Shown here one piece after another: positions 22,701 through 33,100 of a stretch of DNA of 64,000 nt. This DNA is from Mycosarcoma maydis (Eukaryota > Basidiomycota > Ustilaginomycetes > Ustilaginales), in contig NC_026491.1 of NCBI RefSeq assembly GCF_000328475.2, forward strand, positions 310,001 through 374,000, given 5' to 3'. A model generated the notes under the pieces. The model was not told the DNA's origin and searched no databases. It saw nothing but the letters and a program-made list of their open reading frames with translations. The number at the start of each line of letters is the position of its first letter. Positions within the stretch are counted from its first letter, which is position 1. Position numbers and translations under genes: made by a program.

Positions 22701-23060
22701 ACTCTCACCACCCATGCCTGAGTGACTGCTCAGCCGACCCTTGCCTCGTCACTTTTCCCTCTGCCCTTGTCGCCTCACAGATAGCACGTAGCCCCTCTTT
22801 GAGCTCTCTCCCTTTCTCTCTTGACCGAGGACCCTTGCCGCGTCAGCCTGCTCTCTTGACTACTTGAGCACGATTCCTCGCCCAACGTCCATCTCTACCC
22901 TCATAACCATCCATCATCACCCACTTGTATTCACACGTTTCGGGTGCTTGACCTATTATCACCTTTCACCCACTGTCTCTTCATTATCACTTTGTTGATC
23001 TCCGCGTTTGATTCTCTAGCTCAGTCGCTCTCTCGTCCTGATCATCACCCCATCCGCAAT
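19733..23060. other. Long gene-poor intergenic region upstream of PRB1
   Basis: 3.3 kb without a gene I can support. It holds the SFC1 promoter, a perfect CGTGTG array, scattered AATCACGAAT/AACCACGAA motifs (20810-20830, 21720-21740, 22305-22365) and, from ~22700, a pyrimidine-rich PRB1 promoter or leader. Short frames up to ~160 codons on both strands have no recognisable domains or consistent composition. A non-coding RNA cannot be excluded. Confidence 0.5.
20191..20250. repeat. Perfect (CGTGTG)10 microsatellite
   Basis: Exactly ten uninterrupted CGTGTG hexamers (60 bp), followed by TTTCTTCTTG. A likely length-polymorphic marker. Confidence 0.95.
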
Positions 23061-24680
23061 ATGTACCCTCAGCGATACTTGAGCCTTTTGGCTCTGGCTC
23101 TCAGCCTCCCTCTAGCTGCCCTAGCTGCTCCTGCTCACCAGCCATTCGTTCCTGGTTCCAGCGCAAACGTATACTCGTCCTCGACCCAATTTGCGCCTCT
23201 CACCGCAAACCCCGATCTGGAGACCATCCCCGGCTCCTACATGGTCGTTCTCAAGGACGGAATCAGCTCCACCGACTTCTTCGCTCACCAGAGCCTCATC
23301 TCGTCCGCACAGCTCTCTGCAAACAGCTTCCACGGCCAAGACGCTCAGGGCATCCGCCACGTCTACGACCTTGAGGGCCACCTTCAGGGCTACGCAGGCA
23401 AGTTTACCGATGATGTCCTCGACTACATCCGAGCTCAGCCTGAGGTAGAGTACGTCGAGATGGACACGCTCGTCTCTGTCGAGGTCATGCCTCAGCACGA
23501 GGACAAGGTTTGGGATGTTGAGTACGACGACAACCTTGCCGTCGTCGCTCACGCCGCCCACAACAAAGCCAAGGTCGGCGCCAAGGACATCGAGAAAGGT
23601 GCCCCCTGGGGTCTCGCCCGCATCTCGCATCGCAAGCGTCTCGGTCTCAGCACCTTCAACAAGTACGTCTACCAGGGCGACGGTGGTGAGGGTGTCACTG
23701 CCTACGTCATCGACACGGGTATCAACATCAACCACGTCGAGTTTGAGGGCCGTGCCCGCTGGGGTAAGACCATGCCCCAGAACGACGTCGACGAGGATGG
23801 CAACGGCCACGGCACCCACTGCGCTGGTACTATCGGCTCGCGCAAGTACGGTGTCGCCAAGAAGGCTGAGCTCGTCGCCGTCAAGGTTCTCGGCTCGGGC
23901 GGCTCGGGCTCCATGTCGGATGTCACTGGCGGTGTCCTCTGGGCCGTCGAGGATGCCAAGAAGCTCACTGCTCAATTCCGCGCCAACCCGCAATCCGTTG
24001 CTGCCAAGAAGCACAAGGGCTTCGTTGCCAACATGTCGCTTGGCGGTGGCAAGTCGCCCACGCTCGACAAGGCGGTCAACGGGGCCGTCACCAGCGGTAT
24101 GCACTTTGGTGTGGCCGCTGGTAACGAGAACCAGGACGCCTGCAACGTCTCGCCCGCCGGGGCTAGCAACCCCGTCACCGTCGGCGCTTCCACCGTCCAG
24201 GATGAGCGCGCCTACTTCTCCAACAAGGGCAAGTGTGTCGACATCTTTGCCCCTGGTCTCAACATCCTCTCCACTTGGAACACGGGCAACACCTCGGTCA
24301 ACACCATCTCGGGTACTTCCATGGCCAGCCCTCACATTGTTGGTCTTCTTGCCTACCTTCTCTCTATATACGGCACTGACGACTTCAATCTGCTGACCGC
24401 CGATGCCCAGCAGCTTTCGGTCATCGACGTCGAGGACTCGCTCGCTTCCAAGCTTTCAAGTGTGATGCCCATCCCCGCCATGGCTCTTGACCTTGTCAGC
24501 AGCGTGGCAAGCTACTTTGCCGGCGGCGATGCCACTGTCAAGTCGGACATTGTCGGTGTCCTCACTCCCGCCGAGCTCAAGAAGGCGCTCATCAAGCTTG
24601 CCTCGCCCGGCGTCTTGACCGGGCTCGACTCTGACACTGTCAACAAGCTCGCTTTCAACAACGCCACCGCGACCGCTTGA
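23061..24680 (+). CDS. PRB1: Subtilisin-like vacuolar proteinase B (cerevisin)
   Basis: 539 residues from the ATG at 23061, which opens a clear signal peptide (MYPQRYLSLLALALSLPLAA, cleavage near LAAP). The frame is open 39 codons upstream, but that reads the pyrimidine-rich leader. Residues ~55-140 are an I9 inhibitor propeptide (SYMVVLKDGIS). The S8 catalytic triad is Asp218 (VIDTGIN), His250 (NGHGTHCAG) and Ser420 (GTSMASPH). AGNENQDACN and FAPGLNILST are near-identical to yeast Prb1. The enzyme matures in the vacuole, degrades proteins during starvation and activates other vacuolar hydrolases. Between the Ser-helix and the final LTPAELKKALIKLA segment lies a ~60-residue insertion. A secreted subtilase is the alternative, but the closeness to Prb1 favours the vacuole. 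Confidence 0.93.
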   Translation: MYPQRYLSLLALALSLPLAALAAPAHQPFVPGSSANVYSSSTQFAPLTANPDLETIPGSYMVVLKDGISSTDFFAHQSLISSAQLSANSFHGQDAQGIRHVYDLEGHLQGYAGKFTDDVLDYIRAQPEVEYVEMDTLVSVEVMPQHEDKVWDVEYDDNLAVVAHAAHNKAKVGAKDIEKGAPWGLARISHRKRLGLSTFNKYVYQGDGGEGVTAYVIDTGININHVEFEGRARWGKTMPQNDVDEDGNGHGTHCAGTIGSRKYGVAKKAELVAVKVLGSGGSGSMSDVTGGVLWAVEDAKKLTAQFRANPQSVAAKKHKGFVANMSLGGGKSPTLDKAVNGAVTSGMHFGVAAGNENQDACNVSPAGASNPVTVGASTVQDERAYFSNKGKCVDIFAPGLNILSTWNTGNTSVNTISGTSMASPHIVGLLAYLLSIYGTDDFNLLTADAQQLSVIDVEDSLASKLSSVMPIPAMALDLVSSVASYFAGGDATVKSDIVGVLTPAELKKALIKLASPGVLTGLDSDTVNKLAFNNATATA

Positions 24681-25243
24681 AAGTGCCACCCTACCAGAGC
24701 TTGGCTCCACTGCCTCTGCTGCATAGCTACCTTGCATGACATGGTTCTGTTTCTGTTCTCGTGCTAAACGCTTCTATCATTCTCCCGTCTCGTTGCAATC
24801 GCTTCCTGTTTCTGTCTCGCAATCCTCCATCGTCTCGTAATCACTCTTGGCCAGCTGGCCTCGCCCAACCAGACTTAACACACTCTGCCCATCTAGGCCT
24901 TTCTGCTCTTCGACTCTTGTACTCTTTCTCGTCAGAATCGTATGCTTTTTTCATTGCGCTCTTTGGGTGTGTGTGTATGTTGTTTGGCTGGATTTGGTGG
25001 GCGCGCGACAGGGCGGAGTTGGTGAAATGACGACATATGATGTGGATGAGTTGCGGTGTCTGTGAGGGATGGATGGGTGAGTGAATCACGAATGGCAGAC
25101 TAGGTTTGAAAAATAGGATCAGAGTGCACGCAAGATGGTCTCGGGATGGTAAGAAGGGGAAGAGATAATCACGTTGAGATAAGGATTGAAAAAGTACAAG
25201 TAAGGATAACGATATTTCAGAAATTTTGGGGGAAAGTAGGAAC
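24681..25243. other. Intergenic between convergent PRB1 and CCT8
   Basis: Convergent 3' flanks of PRB1 and CCT8. Pyrimidine-rich after the PRB1 stop, with one AATCACGAAT copy at 25084. No gene seen. Confidence 0.6.
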
Positions 25244-26911
25244 TTAGTCGTCGTCCCAGTTGGGGTTGGCTTTTGGAGCCTTGATGCCGGCGGGTTTGGA
25301 CATGATGATCGAGTCGACCGAGAGAACGCTGATGGCGGCGCCGGTGGCGTATCTCAAAGCCCAGGATTTGGCAGCGAGGACGTCGAAGATCTGGGAGTGA
25401 GTGGTTGAGAGGGTGCCGTCGTCCGAGTTTTCAATGTCGACGCCAATGTCGGTGGCGGCAGCGTCGACGTGCTTGGCGTACAGACGGGAGACGATCTCGG
25501 TCGAGTCCAGACCGGCGTTTTCGGCGAGAGTTCGCGGTACCACTTCGAGCGCTTCGCCAAACTTTTTGATCGAGTGCTGATTGAGACCAGGTGTCTTTTC
25601 ACCCAGATCGGCAATGCGTTTAGCGAGCTCCAGCTCAGTGGCTCCTGCTCCAGCGACAAGTCGTGGATCACGCGTGAGGGATTTGATCACATTGACTCCA
25701 TCGTCAATCGCTCGCTCAACATCATCGAGTAGGTTCGACGTGGCTCCTCGAAGCACGATGGTGCACATCTTGGGTTTGGCTTTACCCCCAGGCTGTCCGT
25801 CCTCCTGCTTGAACACAGTCACGCGATCGCCGCCGATCTCGGTCGTCTCGATCGAGTCGATCCATCCCGCCTCCTCTGGCAACGGCGCGCCAAGTCGAGC
25901 CAGAGGTGTAGCACCCAGCAATCGGCACAGTCGGCGCAGCTCGAATTTCGACAGGATCTTGATGACCAAAATGCCAAATCGGTTCAAGTAGTGTTGCGCC
26001 AATTCGCCCACTTGCGACTGTGTAACCACCACCTTGACACCCGAATCGGCGATCTCCTTGAAGTACTTTTCGAGCTGCTGCTCCTCGCCTCGGGAGAAGC
26101 TGGACAGCTCATCGGCGTTCTTGAGTAGCACTGTGCCCTTGGTCTCGGTCTGCGTAATGTCCATGCCACAGGTATAGACACCCACTTTGGCCGCCTTGGC
26201 CTTTTTGATGACGCCTTCGGGTTCACGACCAAACACCATACCACGTACCACTTTGGACTGCGACAAGCTGCCTCCCATGATCTTGACCACACGCACATTG
26301 TCAACGCTGAAGTCGGCCAGTCCGTTCTTGGAGTTTTGCGGCAACACCATCGAGACGGCTTCTGCAACCAAAGGTGCCAGCAAGTCTTCGTTGCCATATT
26401 GCTTCGATGCTAGACACGGCTTGAGTGCAAGCGCGAGACTCTGTGGCGTGGGAGGCGTCGAGAGCTGCGCAATCGACAACTGCTCGAGCTCGGCAAGACA
26501 CTTGTCGCGAGCGATCTCGTAGCCCTGAAGGATCTCGGAAGGATGCAAGCCCATAGTGATCAGATATTCTGCCTTCTTCAACAGCTCTCCAGCAAAGATC
26601 AGGACGAGGTTGGTAGAATCGCCCATCTCGGCCTCCTGCTGTTGGCTCGCCATCACCAGCAGCTTAGCTGCAGGGTGGACCACGTCCAACTCCCGAATGA
26701 TGGTAGCCGCATCCGATGTAACAAACAGCCTCTCCAGGTGGTTAATCACCATCTTGTTGCGTCCATTTGGTCCGAAAGAAGTTCGTACGATCTCCGATAG
26801 TTCACTGACTGCTTGGATGTTTCGAAGCACCGCCTCCTCGATTCCTTGGAAGTGCTTGTATCCCTCCTTGAACAGGTTCGGTCCTCCCGCACGTGGCACT
26901 TTGAGCGACAT
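25244..26911 (-). CDS. CCT8: CCT/TRiC chaperonin subunit theta
   Basis: 555 residues, single exon, full family length. The group II chaperonin hallmarks are present: SFGPNGRNKMV (residues ~45-55), SDAATIIREL, MGDSTNLVLIFAGELL for the ATP-binding loop, and GAGATELELAKRI near residue 415. The GDSTN variant of the usual GDGTT loop, the N-terminal NLFKEGYKHFQGIEEAVLRNI and the C-terminal LRYATGAAISVLSVDSIIM point to the theta subunit (yeast Cct8) rather than another CCT paralogue. CCT folds actin, tubulin and WD40 proteins in the cytosol as a hetero-hexadecamer. Upstream the 5' flank carries a GGT/GTG-rich run (26960-26995). Confidence 0.95.
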   Translation of the reverse strand: MSLKVPRAGGPNLFKEGYKHFQGIEEAVLRNIQAVSELSEIVRTSFGPNGRNKMVINHLERLFVTSDAATIIRELDVVHPAAKLLVMASQQQEAEMGDSTNLVLIFAGELLKKAEYLITMGLHPSEILQGYEIARDKCLAELEQLSIAQLSTPPTPQSLALALKPCLASKQYGNEDLLAPLVAEAVSMVLPQNSKNGLADFSVDNVRVVKIMGGSLSQSKVVRGMVFGREPEGVIKKAKAAKVGVYTCGMDITQTETKGTVLLKNADELSSFSRGEEQQLEKYFKEIADSGVKVVVTQSQVGELAQHYLNRFGILVIKILSKFELRRLCRLLGATPLARLGAPLPEEAGWIDSIETTEIGGDRVTVFKQEDGQPGGKAKPKMCTIVLRGATSNLLDDVERAIDDGVNVIKSLTRDPRLVAGAGATELELAKRIADLGEKTPGLNQHSIKKFGEALEVVPRTLAENAGLDSTEIVSRLYAKHVDAAATDIGVDIENSDDGTLSTTHSQIFDVLAAKSWALRYATGAAISVLSVDSIIMSKPAGIKAPKANPNWDDD

Positions 26912-27457
26912 GTTGGGCCAAAGTGATCACTGATGTGGATGATGTCGGTAATGCTGCTACTGCTGCTGTGGTGGTGGTGGTGGTGGTGATGGTGACCGAT
27001 GGCGAGAAGAACACTTGACGAAATGCACACCTCTTCCAACCTGGATCTGGGCTGGTGCGCACTCGAATAAAACACTCACGCGCACCGCACGCAAAATTGT
27101 TGGTCTCTCTCTCGCAGCTTTAAAGCGTACAGACTTGCAAGCGCGAGCTGTGACGCGCTCAGCAGTCTTGAGTCCTTCTTCTGCCTTCGATCATCCATTC
27201 ACGATTCGTGGTTTTCACAATCGTGAATCTCAAGTCACTCGTGTATGAAACCAAGATGTAACATAGCCAACCAAAAATACGAAGCATCGTGCATGAAACA
27301 CGAAATCGTGAATAAGAGAGTGACTCGTGACTTATGGTTACTCATGACTCACGACTCAGACAACTCGTCGCTGCCGTCACCAAGACTTCGCCACATGGCT
27401 CGGCCGACAGAATCGCTGATTGATCGTATTGATTTCTGTACGTGGGCGGCGAAAGGA
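26912..27457. other. Intergenic, CCT8 promoter and MTO1 3' flank
   Basis: Contains a (GGT)n-like run at 26965-26993 and ATTCGTG/AATCGTGAA motifs at 27195-27235 and 27300-27315. No gene seen. Confidence 0.6.
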
Positions 27458-29713
27458 CTACATGCTAGTCCGGGGTGACCGCTCACTATCTTCCAGCTGC
27501 ACAGCGTAGCGCCAGAGTGTAGCGTAATTGGATGGTGTACATCCGGGTATCGATTTCAGCGCAGCCTGCATCAGTCAATAAGAAGATCGAATCGTGTTAG
27601 TTGTCCATCGAGACGTGGTTTTCAGCAGCCAAAATCTACTTACCAACGATGTAGGGCGCAGAAGCTCCAGCTTCTCACGTAGCTGCGAGTTGAGTCCAGG
27701 CACCGAACCAAAGTTGAATCCTTCAGGAAAGCGCAGCTGCGTCTCTTTGTTGAACGCTTCGATCTCTTGAGCTTGACGCTCTAGGTGGGGCATGTATTTG
27801 GCCTCTATCTCTACTCTATCCATCACCATAGTGCCGAGGTTTGCGAGCGCAGGAATTACCGGAATGAGATCGCGGATGCCCAGCCGTGGCTGCTTGAGCA
27901 TATCTAGCCCGCTTCGTTCGTGCGAATCACCCGAGCAATGAAAGCCATGCTTCATCCAGCCATGCGGACTCATTCGATTCGCCTTGAGCAGTGCAAGCGC
28001 CTGGTCCATGTCAGCTTGTGTCGCGCAAAAACGTTGCCATCGCTGCTCGCCTACCGCTGCCGAGTAAGCTGCCCGCAAGAGCGGTGTGAGGCGCTTGTCT
28101 GCGTTATCAGCACGCAAGGTCATCCTGTACTCGCTGCGAGAACTAAACATCCGATACGGCTCTTCTACACCTTGCATGACAAGGTCGTCGATCATCGTTC
28201 CAATGTATCCTCCTGATCTTCCGATAGAAAGCGGATCGAGGCCATTAACCTTGAGACCGGCATTGAGACCGGCAACGCAGCCTTGAGCTGCAGCTTCTTC
28301 GTACCCTGTCGTACCGTTGATCTGGCCAGCCAGCCACAGACCCTCGATTCGTTTCGTCTCGAGGCTGTGGCGCAGCTCTCGCGGATCAACGTGGTCGTAC
28401 TCGACGCCATAGCCCGCGCGTATCATCTCGGCGCATTCGAGACCCGGAATGCTGCGCAGCAATTCTACCTGCTGCTCGCTCGGAAGTGTGCACGACAAGC
28501 CGTTCGGGTACAGAACTGATCCATCGTTTGTCCCGGGTAAACCTTCCGGCTCGAGCCAAACCGGATGTGCCTGTTTTTCCTTGAACCGAATCACCTTGGA
28601 CTCGATCGAAGGGCAGTAACGCGGCCCTCTGACGGTTTCTTTGATGTGTATCGACTTGTCAAGATTCTGCCGCACGATCTCGTGCGTCAATGGCGTCGTG
28701 TGCGTACCCCAACACTCGACTTGACGAGCAGGAGCGATGTCGGGCGCATCGTGGAGGAAGGAAAAGGCTGCTGGTGCAGCGTCACCGTGAATCACCTCTA
28801 GTCGGGGATCGACTTTGCTGCCGATCTGCCAAGGACTGCCGAGGCGGACCGAAGAGGCAGCAATCCTCGCAGGCGTACCTGTCTTGAGCCTTCCAAGCTT
28901 AAACCCTGCTCGAGCCAAACTTTGGCTCAGTCCGTCAGATGCAGGGTCGTCATTGATCGAAGGCAAGGGAAGCATGCGTCCGGCTGATCTCGACTCAAGC
29001 CCCAGATGGATGTCGGCCGAGAGGAAAGTGCCGGTAGCAAGAATGACTTGACTACAGCTGATACTGTCTCCATTGGTGGTTACGATGCCGCGAACTACTG
29101 CCTTGGCTTTTTCACCTTCTCCTTGATTTCCGTGATGAGAGCTAGCTCTATTGGACCAATCCAACTGCAAACCGTGCACTTTGGCTTCAGATATGGTCAG
29201 GTTCGGATATTGCCGCAATGCTTCCTGCATATGTTGTCGGTAGAGTGATCGGTCGATTTGTGCCCTGGGTCCATGCACGGCGGGACCTTTCGACTTGTTG
29301 AGCATGCGAAATTGTATTCCTGCTCGGTCGCCAATGATACCACAAAGTCCGCCGAGTGCATCGACCTCGCGCACCAGCGTGCCCTTGCCAACACCACCCA
29401 GGCTCGGATTGCAGCTGAGCTCCCCTATGCTGTGTTTGTTCGTCGTCACAAGCAGCGTGCGTGCTCCTGTGCGCGCCGAACCTGCAGCCGCCTCGCATCC
29501 TGCGTGACCAGCACCAACGATAACGACGTCAAAGTGCAGGTCCGATCGACTAGGACCTGCGAGTGGTAAAGCTGGCGACGCCGTAGCAAATTGCCGCCTT
29601 GAATGCCGTGTAGCCTGGCGGGTGCCATGCGCTGCAGAAGCTGCAAAGCCGACTCCTCCCCCTAGCATCTTGCGATGAGCACAGCTTGTGATTGCCAGTC
29701 TATGCAGCAGCAA
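27458..29713 (-). CDS. MTO1: Mitochondrial tRNA cmnm5U/taum5U-modification enzyme (Mto1/MnmG)
   Basis: Exon 1 is 29713-27644 (690 codons) and exon 2 is 27565-27458 (35 codons plus stop). The intron is 78 nt with donor GTAAGT, branch CTAAC and acceptor CAG. The join yields 725 residues and replaces a nonsense tail with the family-typical end [16 protein letters not shown]. Residues 1-50 are Arg/Ser/Ala-rich, a mitochondrial presequence. The Rossmann FAD motif [13 protein letters not shown] begins at ~64. [22 protein letters not shown] and [13 protein letters not shown] are diagnostic of GidA/MnmG/Mto1. With its GTPase partner Mss1 it modifies the wobble uridine of mitochondrial tRNAs. Identification is strong. 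Confidence 0.95.
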
Positions 29714-30191
29714 CGAGCTAACGAGCTAAACGATACTGTGACGATCAATGTGAGAGAAGAGTGACAAGTTGTGGGTTCTGGAAAACTTGCTGCCATGCCA
29801 AGACAAATTTAGAGCGTTGGACCCTTGGAAGAAAGCGAAACGCCGCCTCTTCGTCTCGCCAACTTTCGCGAAAGATTTTGTAGCCACTTTTTCCAAGTAA
29901 ATTTTCAAACACCGTCTCATCCAATCACCACAAAATTCACACGTTTACGTGGTAGACAACAGCTAAATGACAGAACGCAGCATTGTTCAAAATCCTTCCC
30001 TTTGCTACAGAAACACACGCAAAGGGAAGCTAGTTATCAGAAGTACGAGGCAAAATCGAGAAGCGGACTGGAATGGGAACAAGAACAAGGGTGGGCGTCA
30101 TGCAAAGAAGCAACAAAGAGAAAACAAAAACAGATCCAGAGCGATGAAATGAAGCAACATTCGTGATTGAATTACGCCCGCTTCGGCCATT
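29714..30191. other. Intergenic, MTO1 promoter and BUD4 3' flank
   Basis: Separates the tandem minus-strand genes BUD4 (3' side) and MTO1 (promoter side). Moderately A-rich; no gene or clear element seen. Confidence 0.6.
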
Positions 30192-33100
30192 TCAACGACG
30201 TCGGAGCGGGGTAAGATCTTCAGTCTGCGCACGCGCATGGCCAGCACGCTTGAGGCGATCGAAAGCAGCGCGATTCGAACCATCGTGAACGGGCGTACGA
30301 ATCATTGACGCAGGCCTGGGAGCCACAGGTGAGCCGCGTACAGAGCCTCGCTCGGAAGTGGGAGCCAAAGATGCCACGTTTTGAGACGCTCTGATGGGCA
30401 GTCGCGATGGCGTGCTGCTCTGTGTTGTGGTCGCGTGATTCGAAATGCGACTCGCATGGTCGAGAACAGGAACTTCGGATCGAGTTCCGGGTGTGCAAGT
30501 GGTGGCTACTGGTGTCAGTGCTGATGGTGGAGTTGTGGGGCCTTCTTCCAGGACCGTGGGAACGGCCTTGCGCGACTGCAGCATCTGTTGACTGGGCTTA
30601 CGCGCGCCGTTGTTGATGCTCCCCATCGACTGAGAGCCAATGCCCTCGAGTAGTGCCTGAGCCCACAGTGGATTGGGTGGCACCTCGCTACCAATGATAT
30701 CTGAAATCACCTTGACCCATTGCGACTTGTCAGCTTCCGTGTCAGAAAAAAACGTGATGCGCTCTCCATCAGCAAACGTGATACGGAAAGATCGGTCTAC
30801 GTGATAGTTGGCGTCTGCATCCTCTTGATCTGCTAGCGTTGCCGTTGTGGCATACGACGCCATGGTCCTGGACCTGCCAAGAGCCTGGCTAGCTCCCGAA
30901 GGGAATATCATGGATCCTGTGTTGACGTGGTTGCCCAGCTCTTCGATGCAGACAGCCTTGGAAAGGTCAATTTTGACGGTGGGCTTTTTCGTCACAGCGT
31001 TGAAGCAGATCATGTACTGCCCCTGCGCCTGCACGGGTCGACGACGCCAGCTGGCACAATCGCCGCCCAACTGCGTCAGAGTACCCGTCTGCCAAGGTTC
31101 AGACCTATGCCAAGCAGCATTCTGCATTCCACGAATGCACTCGCCCAGATTCTCCGGGAGGCCATCGCGAGGGATGCTGGGTAACGGAGGCAGGAAGAAG
31201 AGCTTGAGACGAAGTGTTCCGCGAACCTTGTTGAGGTTCTGGCGGAAGTCCTGCGACAGCATCGAGACGTGCGAGCGCGATGCGATGCTTGAAGGTCCTG
31301 AGATGCTTCCGGTAGGATTTGAAACGCCGTGAACAGGAAGATCGAGCACCATGCATCGTGCATAGCATTGGCTGGCCACTCGTTCAAAGATGACGCCGGT
31401 ACGACCGAAGGCACCCTCGCGGTTGATGTAGGCAAGCATAGGCTCAGCTCGGGACGCCTGCGCTGCGAGCTCCGCGGCTGCTTCACGCTCTTGCTGCTCT
31501 CGCTTGGCGGCTTGCTTCTTCGGGCTGCCGAAGAATCGACTTAGGCCTTTCAGGGTCGGGCTGCCATGCTCGCGGCGTGTCGGAGAAGGAGAGCGCTGAG
31601 GCTCCATGAGGTGAGCATCACGTTGCACTACCAGGGTCAAACTAAATTCGAGGTTCTTGTGCTGGATCAGCTCGAATTCTTGGCCGATGTTGCTGGTTGC
31701 ACCGCGTCCGGCTCGGAGTGGCACGGTAGCGGTTTTGACCATGTGAAGGCCATTGTCGAGGATGCAGTGGAACGACGTGGGTCGCGAAGGCACAGGAAGG
31801 TCGGTAGGTGTGAACGAGTCGACCATGACAAAGACCTTACCCGCAGCCTTGCGGGCATTGGAGCCTTCGCGGAACTCGCGCATCTCCTTTTTATACACGT
31901 TGATGTCACTGGGTCTGCGCAACTTCTTCCAGGCTTTTCCACTGTCGACGTCGCCCGCAGCTGTTGAATGTGTGACTTTGTCGTCAATGCCTTTGAAAGC
32001 ACCACGGTCATTGACCTTGTAGTTGAAGTCACCCTTCTCGTAAATACGCTTCAACTCCTTCTCCATATGTATCTGGAAACCACCATCAACAGCGCGTTGC
32101 AGGCTGACGTCGAGCATGGCCTTGCTCTTGGCAAGGTCAGCACTGATGCTTTGACGGGTAGGGAGCTCGACCGGCTCGTCGTGGCATTCGCTGCTTGACT
32201 CAGTGAAAGTCGAGGTGCTAGCAGCGTCAGCATCGGTAGTGTCAGAGGCAGCAGCGGTGAAGGTAGCTCGTGCGTCGCTGGTGCTCATGCTTCTTTTGCG
32301 ACGGGCTTTGCCATTCTTGCTGCGGCGTCGAGCAATGATCTGATCAGCTTGCTGAGCAGGGGTCAAATGCATTGCTGGAGGAGCAGGGCTGAGGAGTTGT
32401 ACTTGATCTGCGGGTTCGCGGAGCAGGTCTGAGAAGAGCCGTTGGTTGATCTGTGTATCAAGCGTGTCCATGATGGGCAGCTCGGAGGAGTTTGCGCTTG
32501 CCATTGTGTCCCGAGACACGGGCTTATCGAGGTCTGCTGTCGCCTTGAGCTCCGTGCCCAGCAGGTCAAGGGGGCTTGCGAGTTGGTCGAATTCCTTGAC
32601 GGGGCTCGGAGGCAGGATAGGCTTTGTCTCTGTGGCCACAGATTCTGCAGGCATCAAACCAAGCGGGGCACTTGGGCGTGCTGCAGGTACACTCTTGACG
32701 TGCGACATGGACCCTTCTTGAGCTGCGTTCGTGATAGGGCCAGGCTCGCTGCCGCGTGGCATGCGTCTTTGCTGGATAGTGCTCCGTTTGACAGCTGGCG
32801 AGTCGTGTGTGGCCGTCTCGTGTGTCGATGCAAGCTGGGTGCTACCACTGGACGCCTCTTGCTCGGACTTTGCTTGCTCCTGGTTGAGCTTTTCCTTAGC
32901 GACGCGTTGAAGGATGGCATCACGCGAAATGTGGGGTCGGCCACGGACAGAACCGTTACGAGCAGTGGGAGGTGGGATTGGCGCTGAAGCTTGAGTCATA
33001 TCTGGCTGAGTGAGGCTGCGACCAAAATCGGCCGGAGAAGAGGAGAGCACATCAACATCGAGGCTGATGGGAGTCCAAGCGGGAAGCTGGGGCAACGCTG

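Noticed and set aside
20808..22721. Small frames upstream of PRB1
   Set aside because: Overlapping on both strands, no domains, and partly made of AATCACGAAT motifs.
23121..24335. 404-codon open frame antisense to PRB1
   Set aside because: Mirror of a strongly codon-biased gene; Val/Asp/Gly-rich without domains. PRB1 on the other strand has its full triad.
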